A DNA stretch of 64,000 nucleotides, taken from contig NZ_VWPH01000001.1 of the NCBI RefSeq assembly GCF_008630535.1, forward strand, positions 310,001-374,000. The letters are read 5' to 3'. Within the stretch, counting starts at the first letter, position 1; each line of letters begins with the position of its first letter. This document shows positions 1 to 8,564 of this stretch, piece after piece. The notes under the pieces are model-generated. The model had not been told where the DNA came from. It made no database searches and saw nothing but the letters and a program-made list of their open reading frames with translations. The stretch comes from Saccharopolyspora hirsuta. Lineage in GTDB: Bacteria > Actinomycetota > Actinomycetes > Mycobacteriales > Pseudonocardiaceae. The position numbers were made by a program, and so were the translations under genes.

Positions 1-644
1 CCGCCGATCCCGCGCGGGCCCAGCTCCGAGTAGGTGACCGCGTTGACCGACAGGACGCGCGGCTCGCCCAGCAGGAACAGCGCGTAGTCGAGGACGTGGA
101 CGCCGATGTCGGCCAGCGGTCCGCCGCCGGACATCTCCTGGTTGGTGAACCAGCTGCCCAGCAGCGGGATGCCGCGGCGGCGCATCCACGACGCCTTCGC
201 GTAGTACGGGCGGCCGAGCTCACCGCGCCGGATGATCTCGCCGAGGGTCTGGATGTCACCGCGCAGCCGGTGGTTGAACACCACGTCCAGCACCCGCCCC
301 GCGGAGCGGGCCGCGTCGACCATCTGCTGGCCCTCGACGGCGTTGCGGGCGAGCGGTTTCTCGCTGAGCACGTGCAACCCGCGCTTGAGCGCGGCGATGG
401 CGATCGGCGCGTGCAGGAACGTCGGCACCGCGATGCTGACCGCGTCGAGATCGGGCACCTCGAGCAGCTTCTCCCAGCTCTCGAACAGCATCGACGCCCC
501 GTACTGCGCGCCGAGCGAGGCCAGCAGCTCCGGTTCCTTGCCCGCGATCGCGACGATCTCGACATCCGGCAGGTCCTGGTAGGCCGCGAGGTGCTGCTGG
601 CCTGCCCAGCCGATGCCGACGACGCCGACCCGGATCGGACTCAT
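1..644 (-). CDS. Gfo/Idh/MocA family oxidoreductase (C-terminus outside window)
   Basis: NAD(P)-dependent sugar or inositol dehydrogenase-type protein. About 214 residues are visible, so the end of the gene is missing. A Rossmann dinucleotide-binding start (GVVGIGWAG, residues 7-15) is followed by the family's SEKPLA signature near residues 94-99, where the EKP lysine is catalytic in the family, and by a GGGPLADIGVHVLD stretch typical of the second domain. The ATG is preceded by AAGGAGA on the minus strand. It lies 34 bp after an ABC permease gene on the same strand and is probably the last visible member of that sugar operon. A second, divergent family member lies at 5250-6380. The substrate cannot be told from sequence. 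Confidence 0.9.
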   Translation of the reverse strand, partial: MSPIRVGVVGIGWAGQQHLAAYQDLPDVEIVAIAGKEPELLASLGAQYGASMLFESWEKLLEVPDLDAVSIAVPTFLHAPIAIAALKRGLHVLSEKPLARNAVEGQQMVDAARSAGRVLDVVFNHRLRGDIQTLGEIIRRGELGRPYYAKASWMRRRGIPLLGSWFTNQEMSGGGPLADIGVHVLDYALFLLGEPRVLSVNAVTYSELGPRGIG

Positions 645-678
645 GGATATGGTCTCCTTCACCTTGTGACGGGTGGTT

Positions 679-1566
679 TCAGCCCTTGATCGCGCCGGAG
701 GTCAGACCGGCCACGATGCGCTTCTGGAAGACGAGCACCAGGAGCAGCAGCGGCAGGGTGACGATCACCGAGGCCGCGCTGATGGTGCCGATGGGTTGGT
801 CGAACTCGTTGGTCCCGGCGAAGAACGCGATGGCCACCGGAACCGTGCGGGCGGTCGGCGTGGAGGTCAGTGTGACCGCGAGCAGGAACTCGTTCCACAC
901 CGAGATGAACACCAGGATCGCGGTGGTGGCGATGCCGGGCACCGCCAGCGGCAGGATCACCTTGCGGAACGCCTGGAACGGGGTGGCGCCGTCGATCAGC
1001 GCCGACTCCTCCAGCTCGAAGGGGATCTCGCGGAAGAACGAGGTGAGCACGAAGATCGCCATCGGCAGCGCGAAGGTGAGCTTCGGGATGATCAGCCCGA
1101 GCAGCGTGTCGTAGATGCCCAGGTCGCTCCAGATCTTGAACATCGGGGCCGCGATCGCGATGACCGGGAACGTGGTCACCGACAGCACCGCCGCGAGGAT
1201 CAGGCCCTTGCGGGGGAGCTTGAGCCGGGCCAGCGCGTAGGCGGCGAACGAGGCCAGCAGCAGCGCCAGCGAGGTGGTGACCACCCCGACGACGACCGAG
1301 TTCCGCAGCGCGGTCAGGAACTTCCCGTCCTGCAGGACTTCGAGGTAGTTCTGCAGCGACGGCGCGGTGGGGAACAGGCTGCCCGAGGACAGCTCGGCGC
1401 CGGTCTTCAGCGAGGTGTTGATCAGCCAGTAGAACGGCACCAGCGAGGCCAGCATCACCAGCACGGCGAAGACCAGCGCCAGCGGGCGCAGCCGGTTGCG
1501 GTCCCGGCGTCCGGCCGGAGCCGGGGCCGGGGCGGTGGTCTCGGCGGGGACGAGGACGGTCGCCAT
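679..1566 (-). CDS. Carbohydrate ABC transporter permease, MalG/UgpE-type
   Basis: Inner-membrane permease of a binding-protein-dependent sugar importer, 295 aa, the usual family size. One N-terminal membrane segment (about residues 30-50) is followed by a run of hydrophobic segments. The EAA loop that contacts the ATPase is visible as EESALIDGATPFQAFRKVILPLAVPG. Its ATG overlaps the stop of the upstream permease gene in ATGA, which indicates translational coupling. No ATPase gene is present in the window; many actinobacterial sugar importers share one MsiK-type ATPase encoded elsewhere, so that is my inference here. Confidence 0.94.
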   Translation of the reverse strand: MATVLVPAETTAPAPAPAGRRDRNRLRPLALVFAVLVMLASLVPFYWLINTSLKTGAELSSGSLFPTAPSLQNYLEVLQDGKFLTALRNSVVVGVVTTSLALLLASFAAYALARLKLPRKGLILAAVLSVTTFPVIAIAAPMFKIWSDLGIYDTLLGLIIPKLTFALPMAIFVLTSFFREIPFELEESALIDGATPFQAFRKVILPLAVPGIATTAILVFISVWNEFLLAVTLTSTPTARTVPVAIAFFAGTNEFDQPIGTISAASVIVTLPLLLLVLVFQKRIVAGLTSGAIKG

Positions 1567-2489
1567 CAGCTCTCCTTCGCGACGTCGCGGATGTTGCCGC
1601 CGGCGAAGCGGATGTAGACCAGGGACACCACCATCACGGTGGCGAAGGTCAGGATCGACAGCGCCGAGCCGGGGCCGATCAGCCGCCCCTCGCGCAGCTC
1701 CTGGTAGGCGAGCATGGACATCGTCTCGGTGCCGCTGGCGCCCTTGGTCAGCACGAACGGCAGGTCGAAGACGCGCAGCGCGTCCAGCAGCCGGAAGATC
1801 GCGGCCAGCGCGATCGCCGGGCGCAGCAGCGGCAGCGTGACCCGCCAGAAGGTCTGCCAGCGGCTCGCCCCGTCCAGGTCGGCGGCCTCGTAGACGTCGG
1901 GCGGGATGACCTGCAGCCCGGCCAGCACCAGCAGCGCCACGAACGGCGCGGTCTTCCACACGTCGGCGACGATGATCACGGTCATCGCGTAGCCGGGTTC
2001 GGCCAGCCACACGTGCTCGCCGCCGGGCAGGCCCAGGGCGCGCAGGATCCCGGTCACCAGGCCGAGGTTGGACTCGAACATGGCCTGCCAGGTGATCGCC
2101 GAGACGACGGTCAGCACCGCGTAGGGGACCAGCAGCGTGGAGCGCAGCAGGCCCCGCCCGCGGAAGGCCAGGTTCAGCAGCAGCGCCATCGCGACGCCGA
2201 ACACGATCTCCAGCCCCACCGAGACGATCGCGAAGAAGAACGTCTGGCGGAACGCCGTCCACCACTCCGGCGAGGTCAGCGCGTTCCAGTAGTTGGTCAG
2301 CCCGACGAACTGGGACAGGTCGGCCTGCCGCACGCTGTAGACGTTCAGCGACAGCCACACCGCGTAGCCGATCGGCACGGCGGCCACCAGGAACATCACC
2401 ACCAGCGCGGGGGAGACCATCCACACCGCGGTGCGCCGCTGCTGCTGGTCGACCCGGCGGCGTCGGCGGGTCGGTGTCATCGCGGTCAT
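1566..2489 (-). CDS. Carbohydrate ABC transporter permease, MalF/UgpA-type
   Basis: Partner permease of the sugar ABC importer, 307 aa. A basic N-terminus (TRRRRRVDQQQRR) precedes the first membrane helix (WMVSPALVVMFLVAAVPIGYAV), and the EAA loop appears as EAADLDGASRWQTFWRVTLPLLRP. It sits between the solute-binding lipoprotein gene (their stop and start share one base at 2489) and the MalG-type permease (1-base overlap), so the three genes form one tight transport operon. The substrate is probably a mono- or oligosaccharide or polyol handled by the neighbouring dehydrogenases and isomerases; this is inference from context. Confidence 0.94.
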   Translation of the reverse strand: MTAMTPTRRRRRVDQQQRRTAVWMVSPALVVMFLVAAVPIGYAVWLSLNVYSVRQADLSQFVGLTNYWNALTSPEWWTAFRQTFFFAIVSVGLEIVFGVAMALLLNLAFRGRGLLRSTLLVPYAVLTVVSAITWQAMFESNLGLVTGILRALGLPGGEHVWLAEPGYAMTVIIVADVWKTAPFVALLVLAGLQVIPPDVYEAADLDGASRWQTFWRVTLPLLRPAIALAAIFRLLDALRVFDLPFVLTKGASGTETMSMLAYQELREGRLIGPGSALSILTFATVMVVSLVYIRFAGGNIRDVAKES

Positions 2490-3775
2490 CAGAACGTCTC
2501 CTGAGCGGTCCGGATGTCCTCGGCCATCTTCCGCACGCCCGCCTCCACCTCGGTCTGGCCGGAGATCACCTGGTAGACGTTCCGGTAGATGGCCCGGGAC
2601 AGCTGCGGGTACACCGGTGACTTCGGGCGGGGCTTGGCGCTGAGCACCGACTGCTTGAGCTGCGGGATGAACGGCAGCTCGGCGATGACCTCCGGATCGT
2701 CGTAGGTCGCAGCGCGCACCGGGGCCTGGGAGTGCTCCAGCACCATGGACTTCTGGAACTCGGCGCTGGTGGCGTGGTCGATGACGGCCACCGCACCGGC
2801 GGGGTTGGCGGCTTCGGTGGCGATGGCCAGGTTCCAGCCGCCGAGCACCGCCGCGGGCTCGCTGTGCTCGTCGAAGGCGGGCAGCGGGGACACCGCGGTG
2901 CCCGGACCGGCTCCGGTCTGCTCAATCTGCTTCAGCGCGCTCGGCCACTGCCGCAGGTATCCGGCGCGCCCGGACTCGTAGGCCCGCCGCCCGGCGTCCT
3001 CGTCGTAGGTCAGGCTCGCCCGGTCGACCGCTCTGGAGTTGAGCCCCTCGGTCATCAGGCGGAGCACGGCGCGGGTCTGCGGGGAGTCGATGGTGACGTT
3101 GCCGTCCTCGTCGATCACCGACCCGCCCGCGGAGTACAGCATCTCCAGGAAGTTCACGGTCAGGCCCTCGTAGCGCTTGGCCTGCATCTCCACCTTGTGC
3201 TGCGGGTCGGCAGCGGCGTTGGCGTAGACCTGGGACCAGGTGGTCGGCGGCGGCACCCGGTCCTGGCGGTAGAACAGCAGGCCCGCGTTGGTGTAGAGCG
3301 GCACTGCCCAGAACCGCCCGTCGTAGCGCGCGGTCTCCAGAGTGGACGGGATGAGGTCGGCGCGGTGCGCCTCGACCAGCCTGCTGTGGTCCTGGATCCA
3401 GCCCTGCGCGGCCCACTCGCTGACCCAGGTCACGTCCATCAGGTAGATGTCGCAGCCGCGGGAGCCGCCCTCGAGGCGCTGGACGGCCTGGGTGCGGGTG
3501 GAGTCGGTGTCCTGCCCGATCTCCAGGTAGTGCGCGGTGACCCCGGTGCGCTTGGCGTTGAACGTCTCGGTGAGCTTGGCGTAGGTCCCGTTGTCCCGGT
3601 TGCCGCAGATCGTCACGTCGCCGGTCGCGCCGCGGGCGATCGCGGGGTCCACGACGGGGGTCCGGGGTGCGTGTTCGCCGACCGGGCCGGTGGCCGGGGC
3701 GCTGACGCAGCTGGTGAGGGTGATCGCTGCGGTGGTGGCGAGAACCGCCCAGGCGGGCGCTCGTCTCAGCTGCAT
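2489..3775 (-). CDS. Sugar ABC transporter solute-binding lipoprotein
   Basis: Extracellular family 1 solute-binding protein, 428 aa. The chosen ATG at 3775 gives a basic n-region, a hydrophobic stretch and a lipobox (LTSC, Cys about residue 23), and has GGAGAGA just upstream. An in-frame ATG at 3808 would only add residues before the signal peptide. Typical fold features include CDIYLMDVTWVSEWAAQGWI, AVPLYTNAGLLFYR and AVLGGWNLAIA. It would be anchored outside the membrane and deliver ligand to the two downstream permeases. The ROK regulator gene lies 91 bp upstream on the same strand and is the likely controller. Ligand unknown; trehalose, maltose or polyol types are all possible. Confidence 0.93.
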   Translation of the reverse strand: MQLRRAPAWAVLATTAAITLTSCVSAPATGPVGEHAPRTPVVDPAIARGATGDVTICGNRDNGTYAKLTETFNAKRTGVTAHYLEIGQDTDSTRTQAVQRLEGGSRGCDIYLMDVTWVSEWAAQGWIQDHSRLVEAHRADLIPSTLETARYDGRFWAVPLYTNAGLLFYRQDRVPPPTTWSQVYANAAADPQHKVEMQAKRYEGLTVNFLEMLYSAGGSVIDEDGNVTIDSPQTRAVLRLMTEGLNSRAVDRASLTYDEDAGRRAYESGRAGYLRQWPSALKQIEQTGAGPGTAVSPLPAFDEHSEPAAVLGGWNLAIATEAANPAGAVAVIDHATSAEFQKSMVLEHSQAPVRAATYDDPEVIAELPFIPQLKQSVLSAKPRPKSPVYPQLSRAIYRNVYQVISGQTEVEAGVRKMAEDIRTAQETF

Positions 3776-3866
3776 GGTCTCTCCGCTTCGCTGGTGGCGG
3801 GACGGCACCCGGCACCGGTCGAACGGCGTGAGACGTCCACATGGTCAGTCCCGCGAGCGCGGTGTG

Positions 3867-5090
3867 TCAAGGCTTCTCCCGCAGCAGACCGCGGATTCCG
3901 TCGGCGGAGAGCACGTTCTCGATGCCCGCCACGACCGCACCGGCCAGTCCCGCGGAGCGGCCGAGCGTGCTGTTGGCCAGCGACAGGTGGCGGGTCGCCA
4001 GCGGCAAGGCGCGGCGGTAGACGACGCTGCGGATCCCGGCGAGCAGGTCGTCGCCCGTCGCGGTGATCAGTCCACCGAGGACGATCCGCTTCGGGTTGTA
4101 GAAGTGCACCAGCATGGCCACGACCTCGCCGATCGTCGCCGCCGCCGTGCGGACCTGGCGCACCGCGGTGGCGTCGCCGTCGCGCAGCAGCTGCGCCAGG
4201 TCCTCCACGTTGCGCGGCCCGCCGTCCTCGGTGCGCAGCGCGCGGAGCACCGCGTCGGCGGAGGCGACGGCTTCGACGCAGCCGACGTTGCCGCACTGGC
4301 AGACCACGTCGTCGGCGCCCGGCACCCGGATGTGCCCGATGTCCCCGGCCGCGCCGTCGGAACCGCGGTGCAGCTCCCCGCCCGCGGAGACGACGCCGCC
4401 GCCGATGCCGGTGCCGACCTTCAGGAACAGCAGGGGGGATTCCTCGGCGGGCAGCGCGCGGGCCTCGCCGAGCGCCATCAGGTTGACGTCGTTGTCCACC
4501 GCGGCGGTGCAGGCGAACCGGGCGGCCATCGCGTCGCCGACCGGGAAGCCGTCCCAGCCGGGCATGATCGGTGGTCGCACCGGCATGCCCATCCGCGAGT
4601 CCACCGGGCCGGGCAGCCCCATCACCAGCGCTTTCACCTTCTCCGGCGGCATTCCGGCGTCGACCAGCAGCTTGCGCAGGTGGTCGGTGAGCACGTCCAG
4701 CGAGCGCTCCGGGCCGACGGCGATCTCCAGCTCCACCTCGCGCTCGGCGAGCACGTCCTGGCCGAGGTCGGCGACCGCGAGCCGGGTGCTGTGCACCCCG
4801 ACGTCGGCGGCGAGCACGACCCCGGCGCGCGGTGCGATCGCCAGCCGGTGCGCCGGGCGGCCCCGGCCGCCGCTGCCGACCGGGCCGCGCTCGACGACGA
4901 CCCCGGCGGTGATCAGCGCGTCGAGGTGACTGTGCACAGTGGACCGGGACAGCCCGGTGGCGCGCACCAGCTCGCCCCTGCTCTCCGCCGCGCCGGAGGC
5001 GATCAGCCTGGCCAGGCTGCTGTGCACCAGGCTGTCGTCGGCTCGTCCGGACGTCCGCGGCACCGCCAAGCGGACCGGTTCCCACCCCAT
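3867..5090 (-). CDS. ROK family transcriptional regulator
   Basis: Sugar-responsive repressor, 407 aa. An N-terminal winged helix-turn-helix (about residues 20-75; SRGELVRATGLSRSTVHSHLDALI) is joined to a C-terminal ROK sugar-kinase-like domain. The ROK part shows GTGIGGG, the GHIRV stretch and the zinc-site cluster CQCGNVGCVE seen in ROK proteins. It lies between the ABC importer operon on its own strand and a divergent dehydrogenase/isomerase operon, so it probably controls both. The AT-rich 159-bp gap upstream contains two TGACTGAAA repeats that are good operator candidates. I call it a regulator rather than a kinase because of the N-terminal HTH. Confidence 0.93.
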   Translation of the reverse strand: MGWEPVRLAVPRTSGRADDSLVHSSLARLIASGAAESRGELVRATGLSRSTVHSHLDALITAGVVVERGPVGSGGRGRPAHRLAIAPRAGVVLAADVGVHSTRLAVADLGQDVLAEREVELEIAVGPERSLDVLTDHLRKLLVDAGMPPEKVKALVMGLPGPVDSRMGMPVRPPIMPGWDGFPVGDAMAARFACTAAVDNDVNLMALGEARALPAEESPLLFLKVGTGIGGGVVSAGGELHRGSDGAAGDIGHIRVPGADDVVCQCGNVGCVEAVASADAVLRALRTEDGGPRNVEDLAQLLRDGDATAVRQVRTAAATIGEVVAMLVHFYNPKRIVLGGLITATGDDLLAGIRSVVYRRALPLATRHLSLANSTLGRSAGLAGAVVAGIENVLSADGIRGLLREKP

Positions 5091-5100
5091 CGTCGCAGCT

Positions 5101-5242
5101 CCTGACTGAAATCCTGCTGATTAATGACTGAAAAGAAAATAAATAGCAGATCTTGTCGGTATAAAGGAGGAGATCTAGTTTTAATCACGACGTAAATCGG
5201 GCGTGAGACACCCGCAGCAGTCAACTGATCCGACGAAGGAGG
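5101..5242. promoter_or_regulatory. Divergent promoter region with TGACTGAAA direct repeats
   Basis: This AT-rich stretch between the ROK gene and the divergent dehydrogenase gene is unlike the surrounding DNA of about 70% GC. TGACTGAAA occurs at 5103-5111 and again at 5125-5133, 22 bp apart, about two helical turns, on the same face of the DNA. An AT run (AAAAGAAAATAAAT) follows. AAGGAGG at 5236-5242 is the ribosome binding site that fixes the GTG start at 5250. Binding by the ROK protein is inferred from position only. Confidence 0.5.
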
Positions 5243-5249
5243 CTCCCCT

Positions 5250-6380
5250 GTGAGCCCTGGACCTTCCGGGCGCGGCGCGGCCATCTTGGGCGCCGGGATG
5301 ATCGGCGAGGTGCACCGCCGCGCGGCGCTGCTCGCCGGTGCCGACGTGGTCGGCGTGCTGGCGTCCTCGGCGGCGCGGTCGGGCGAAGTGGCCGAGCGCT
5401 GGGGCGTGGCGGCCTACGGCGACCTCGCCGAGGTGCTGGCCGACGACCGCGTCGACGTCGTGCACATCTGCACCCCCAACGCCACCCACGCGCCGTTAGC
5501 CGAAGCCGCGCTCCGCGCGGGCAAGCACGTGATCTGCGAGAAGCCGCTGGGCATCTCGCTCGCCGAGGCAGAGGACATGGCCGCTGCGGCCCGCGCGAGC
5601 GAGCTGGTGGCCACGGTGCCGTTCGTCTACCGCTACCACCCCGTGGTGCGGGAGATCCGGGCGCGCCGCCAGGCGGGGGAGTTCGGTCCTTGGAACCTGC
5701 TGCACGGCAGCTACCTGCAGGACTGGATGCTCTCGCCGGACGCCTCCAGCTGGCGGGTCGACCCGGAGCTGGGCGGGGCGTCCCGGGCGTTCGCCGACAT
5801 CGGCTCGCACTGGTGCGACCTGGTCCAGTGGGTGTCCGGGGAGACCTTCACCGATCTGCTCGCCGAGCTCAGCATCGCGATCCCGACCCGTCCGGCCGCG
5901 TCCGGGCCGACCTTCGCCGGGCCCACCGAGGTCGCCGGTGACCGGGTCGAGGTGCGCACCGAGGACTCCGCGGCGCTGCTGCTGCGCACCGCGTCCGGGG
6001 TGCTGGGGTCGGCGACGATCTCGCAGGTGGCGGCCGGTCGGAAGAACCGGTTGTGGTTCGAGCTCGACGGGGCGCGGGGCAGCGCGGTGTTCGACCAGGA
6101 GGAGCCGGAGCGGATCTGGCTCGGCGGCGTCGACGGCAACCGCATCCTGGTCCGCGATCCCGAGCACGGATCGCCCGAGCAGCGGCGGCTGTCGAAGCTG
6201 CCCGCCGGGCACGCGCAGGGCTATGCCCAGTGCTTCGAGGCGTTCGTCGCGGACACCTACGCCGCGATCGACGGCGGCAGCCCGGAGGGGCTGCCCACGT
6301 TCGAGGACGGCCTGCGCTCGGCGCGGCTGGTCGACGCCGTCCTCCGCTCCGCCCGCAACGGTTCCTGGACGAAGGTGTGA
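5250..6380 (+). CDS. Gfo/Idh/MocA family oxidoreductase
   Basis: NAD(P)-dependent dehydrogenase of the glucose-fructose oxidoreductase/inositol dehydrogenase family, 376 aa. The Rossmann glycine motif is GAGMIGE (residues 14-20) and the catalytic-region signature is CEKPLG (residues 96-101). DIGSHWCDLVQWV carries the family's conserved Asp/His region. The GTG start is set by AAGGAGG seven bases upstream. It is the first gene of a plus-strand operon with two isomerase/epimerase genes (TGATG junction with the next), divergent from the ROK regulator. It probably oxidises a ring hydroxyl of an imported sugar or polyol to a keto intermediate for the downstream enzymes. Exact substrate unknown. Confidence 0.92.
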   Translation: MSPGPSGRGAAILGAGMIGEVHRRAALLAGADVVGVLASSAARSGEVAERWGVAAYGDLAEVLADDRVDVVHICTPNATHAPLAEAALRAGKHVICEKPLGISLAEAEDMAAAARASELVATVPFVYRYHPVVREIRARRQAGEFGPWNLLHGSYLQDWMLSPDASSWRVDPELGGASRAFADIGSHWCDLVQWVSGETFTDLLAELSIAIPTRPAASGPTFAGPTEVAGDRVEVRTEDSAALLLRTASGVLGSATISQVAAGRKNRLWFELDGARGSAVFDQEEPERIWLGGVDGNRILVRDPEHGSPEQRRLSKLPAGHAQGYAQCFEAFVADTYAAIDGGSPEGLPTFEDGLRSARLVDAVLRSARNGSWTKV

Positions 6381-7303
6381 TGATGCAGCTCGGAATGCTC
6401 ACCGCGTGCCTCCCGCAGTGGTCGTTGGACCGGATCGCCGGATGGGCCGCGCAGGCCGGTTACGAGGCGCTGGAAGTGGCGGTCTGGCCCAGCACCGGCG
6501 GCCGCGACTTCGAGGCCGCGCACCTGCCGGTCGCCGACTTCGGCCCGCGCGAGGTCGAAGAGACCCTGGCGCTGTTCGACGAGCACGGCCTGGCGCTGTC
6601 GGCGTTCGCCTACTACGAGAACAACCTGCACCCGGATCCGGTGCGGCGCGAGGAGATCCGCACGCACCTGCGGCACGCGATCGACGCCGCGCAGGCGCTC
6701 GGCGTGCCCTGCGTGGGGACGTTCGTGGGCCGGGACTGGACGAAGTCGGTGGCCGACAACCTGGCCGAGGCCGAGCGGATCTTCCCGGAGCTGGTGGACT
6801 ACGCGGGCGAGCGCGGTGTGAAGATCATCGTGGAGAACTGCGTGATGGAGGGCTGGCACCCGGACGGCTACCCCGGCAACCTGGCGTACTCGCCGGAGCT
6901 GTGGGAGTGGATGTTCGGGCTGGGCCTGTACCTGAACTGGGACCCGTCGCACCTGACGTGGATCGGCATCGACCCGGTGGAGACCATCGCGCCCTACATC
7001 GACCGCATCGTGCACGCCCAGGCCAAGGACGTGGAGCTGGATGCGGCCGCGCGCCAGCGGTACGGCTTCTTCGGCAAGGTCGACAAGGGCGGCAACCCGT
7101 GGGACATGGGCTGGTGGCGCTACCGCGTGCCGGGCCTGGGGCAGGTGGACTGGGGGCGCGTGGTGGACCGGCTCTACGAGCACGGCTTCACCGGAACGCT
7201 GTCGGTGGAGCACGAGGACCCGGTGTGGGGCGGCGACGACGAGCGCATCACCCAGGGCCTGAACATCGCGCACCGCACCCTGCGCCCGCTGATCGTCGGC
7301 TGA
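6380..7303 (+). CDS. Sugar phosphate isomerase/epimerase (AP endonuclease 2 fold)
   Basis: TIM-barrel, metal-dependent isomerase/epimerase, 307 aa. Its ATG overlaps the preceding stop (TGATG), so it is translationally coupled to the dehydrogenase. Metal-ligand type motifs are visible: IIVENCVMEGWHPDG (Glu), LYLNWDPSHLTW (Asp/His), IVHAQAKDVEL (His) and LSVEHEDPVW (Glu), as in IolE/IolH/tagatose epimerase relatives. Together with the Gfo/Idh protein and the next gene it resembles an inositol- or keto-sugar-processing set. The specific reaction cannot be assigned. Confidence 0.9.
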   Translation: MMQLGMLTACLPQWSLDRIAGWAAQAGYEALEVAVWPSTGGRDFEAAHLPVADFGPREVEETLALFDEHGLALSAFAYYENNLHPDPVRREEIRTHLRHAIDAAQALGVPCVGTFVGRDWTKSVADNLAEAERIFPELVDYAGERGVKIIVENCVMEGWHPDGYPGNLAYSPELWEWMFGLGLYLNWDPSHLTWIGIDPVETIAPYIDRIVHAQAKDVELDAAARQRYGFFGKVDKGGNPWDMGWWRYRVPGLGQVDWGRVVDRLYEHGFTGTLSVEHEDPVWGGDDERITQGLNIAHRTLRPLIVG

Positions 7304-7316
7304 CCGGGAGGTGGCG

Positions 7317-8096
7317 GTGCTCTCCGTTCAGCTCTACAGCGTTCGCGACCAACTGGCCGCCGACCGGCCCGCAACCCTGGCGAGGCTGGCCGCGATCGGC
7401 TTCCGCCACGTCGAGCCCTTCGGTCTCGGTTCCCCGGACCGCACTTCGGCCGAGCGGCTGGCGGCGGCCCGCTCCCTGCGAGCTGACCTGGACGCGGCGG
7501 GACTGGCGGTCTCGGCAGTGCACGCCGGGCTGCCCGGCGACATCGCGGAACTCGAGGAGGAGTGCGCGGTCCTGGGGGCGGACACGGCCTTCATCCCGCA
7601 CCCGCGCCTGGTCCGGGGCTTCGGCGAGGAGACCTTCGCCGATCCGGGCCAGCTCGACGCGTTCGCCGAAACCCTGGGCGCAGCAGCCGAATCGGCGGTC
7701 AGCCTGCGCTTGGGCTACCACAACCACTGGTTCGAGTGGGCCCGCCTGCCCGACGGCACAACGGGATACGACCGCTTCTGGCGCCGCACCAGCGCACGGC
7801 TCCTCGCGGAGCTGGACGTCTACTGGGCGGTTGCGGCCGGTGCCGACCCGGCGTCGGTGCTGGCCGAGCTCGGCGACCGGGCGGTCGCGCTCCACCTCAA
7901 GGACGGTCCGGCGGAACCGGGAGCTCCGCAAACCCCGATCGGGACCGGGCGCGTGGACGTGCGCGGGGTCCTCGCCGGTTCGTCGTCGATCCGCTGGCAC
8001 GTGGTCGAGATCGACACCGCGGACCTGGACCCGTTCGACCTGCTCGCCACCAACGCCGCGACCCTGGTGTCCGACGGCCGCACCACGTGGTCCTGA
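7317..8096 (+). CDS. Sugar phosphate isomerase/epimerase, second copy
   Basis: A smaller AP-endonuclease-2-fold TIM barrel, 259 aa. GGGAGG at 7306-7311 favours the GTG at 7317 (MLSVQLYSVRDQL); a GTG at 7311 is in frame but too close to that site. Features typical of the family are LSVQLYSVRD, a metal-ligand His in YHNHWFEW, LLAELDVYWAVAAGADP and VALHLKDGPAEPG. It starts 13 bp after the preceding isomerase gene and ends the operon. It is only distantly similar to its neighbour, so the two probably catalyse different steps of one pathway. Substrate unknown. Confidence 0.88.
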   Translation: MLSVQLYSVRDQLAADRPATLARLAAIGFRHVEPFGLGSPDRTSAERLAAARSLRADLDAAGLAVSAVHAGLPGDIAELEEECAVLGADTAFIPHPRLVRGFGEETFADPGQLDAFAETLGAAAESAVSLRLGYHNHWFEWARLPDGTTGYDRFWRRTSARLLAELDVYWAVAAGADPASVLAELGDRAVALHLKDGPAEPGAPQTPIGTGRVDVRGVLAGSSSIRWHVVEIDTADLDPFDLLATNAATLVSDGRTTWS

Positions 8097-8177
8097 CCGG
8101 CGGCGGTGTCACTGGATCGGGGGATGGGTCGGCGTGCGCGGGGCCCGGCGGCACCGTTGGCGTTGATGATGATCCGC

Positions 8178-8504
8178 ATGGTTGAGAACGGTGTGGACGA
8201 GACCGAGGGCGTGGGCGGTGCTGGGCACCGGGTGGACGAGGAGCGGTTGGCCCGGACCCGGACCGGTGGGATCTGGGTGTCCGTCGTCGTGGCAGCGGTC
8301 GTGCTGGTGTTCCTGCTCGTCTTCATCCTGCAGAACTCCGACGGCGTGACCGTGCACTTCCTGTGGATGGCCGGGAACCTGCCGCTGGGCGTGGCGATGC
8401 TCTTCGCCGTGCTGGCCGGTGCGCTGCTGGTCGCGCTGGTCGGCACGGCGCGGATCCTGCAGCTGCGCCGCTCCGCCAAGCACCGCGCCCGCAAGCAGAA
8501 GTGA
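8178..8504 (+). CDS. LapA-domain (DUF1049) small membrane protein
   Basis: A 108-aa integral membrane protein. A charged N-terminal stretch is followed by two membrane segments: WVSVVVAAVVLVFLLVFILQ, then LGVAMLFAVLAGALLVALVG. Between them lies NSDGVTVHFLWMAGNLPLG, the pattern of the lipopolysaccharide-assembly-protein-A (LapA/DUF1049) family. The C-terminus is strongly basic (RRSAKHRARKQK) and likely cytoplasmic. Neither candidate ATG (8166 or 8178) has a good ribosome binding site. In actinomycetes this family is widespread and its role is not established. It appears unrelated to the sugar genes before it. Confidence 0.82.
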   Translation: MVENGVDETEGVGGAGHRVDEERLARTRTGGIWVSVVVAAVVLVFLLVFILQNSDGVTVHFLWMAGNLPLGVAMLFAVLAGALLVALVGTARILQLRRSAKHRARKQK

Positions 8505-8508
8505 GGTC

Positions 8509-8548
8509 GTGAGCGCGCACCGGTGTCCGGACACCGGTGCGCGCTCAC
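8509..8548. terminator. 40-bp perfect palindrome, bidirectional terminator
   Basis: Two 20-base arms are exactly complementary with no spacer (left arm GTGAGCGCGCACCGGTGTCC). It sits five bases after the LapA-domain stop and 16 bases before the stop of the convergent SDR gene. Such a stem at a convergent junction most simply ends transcription from both sides. There is no T-run, as is usual in this GC class. Confidence 0.75.
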
Positions 8549-8564
8549 GAGTTCCGGACTCCGG

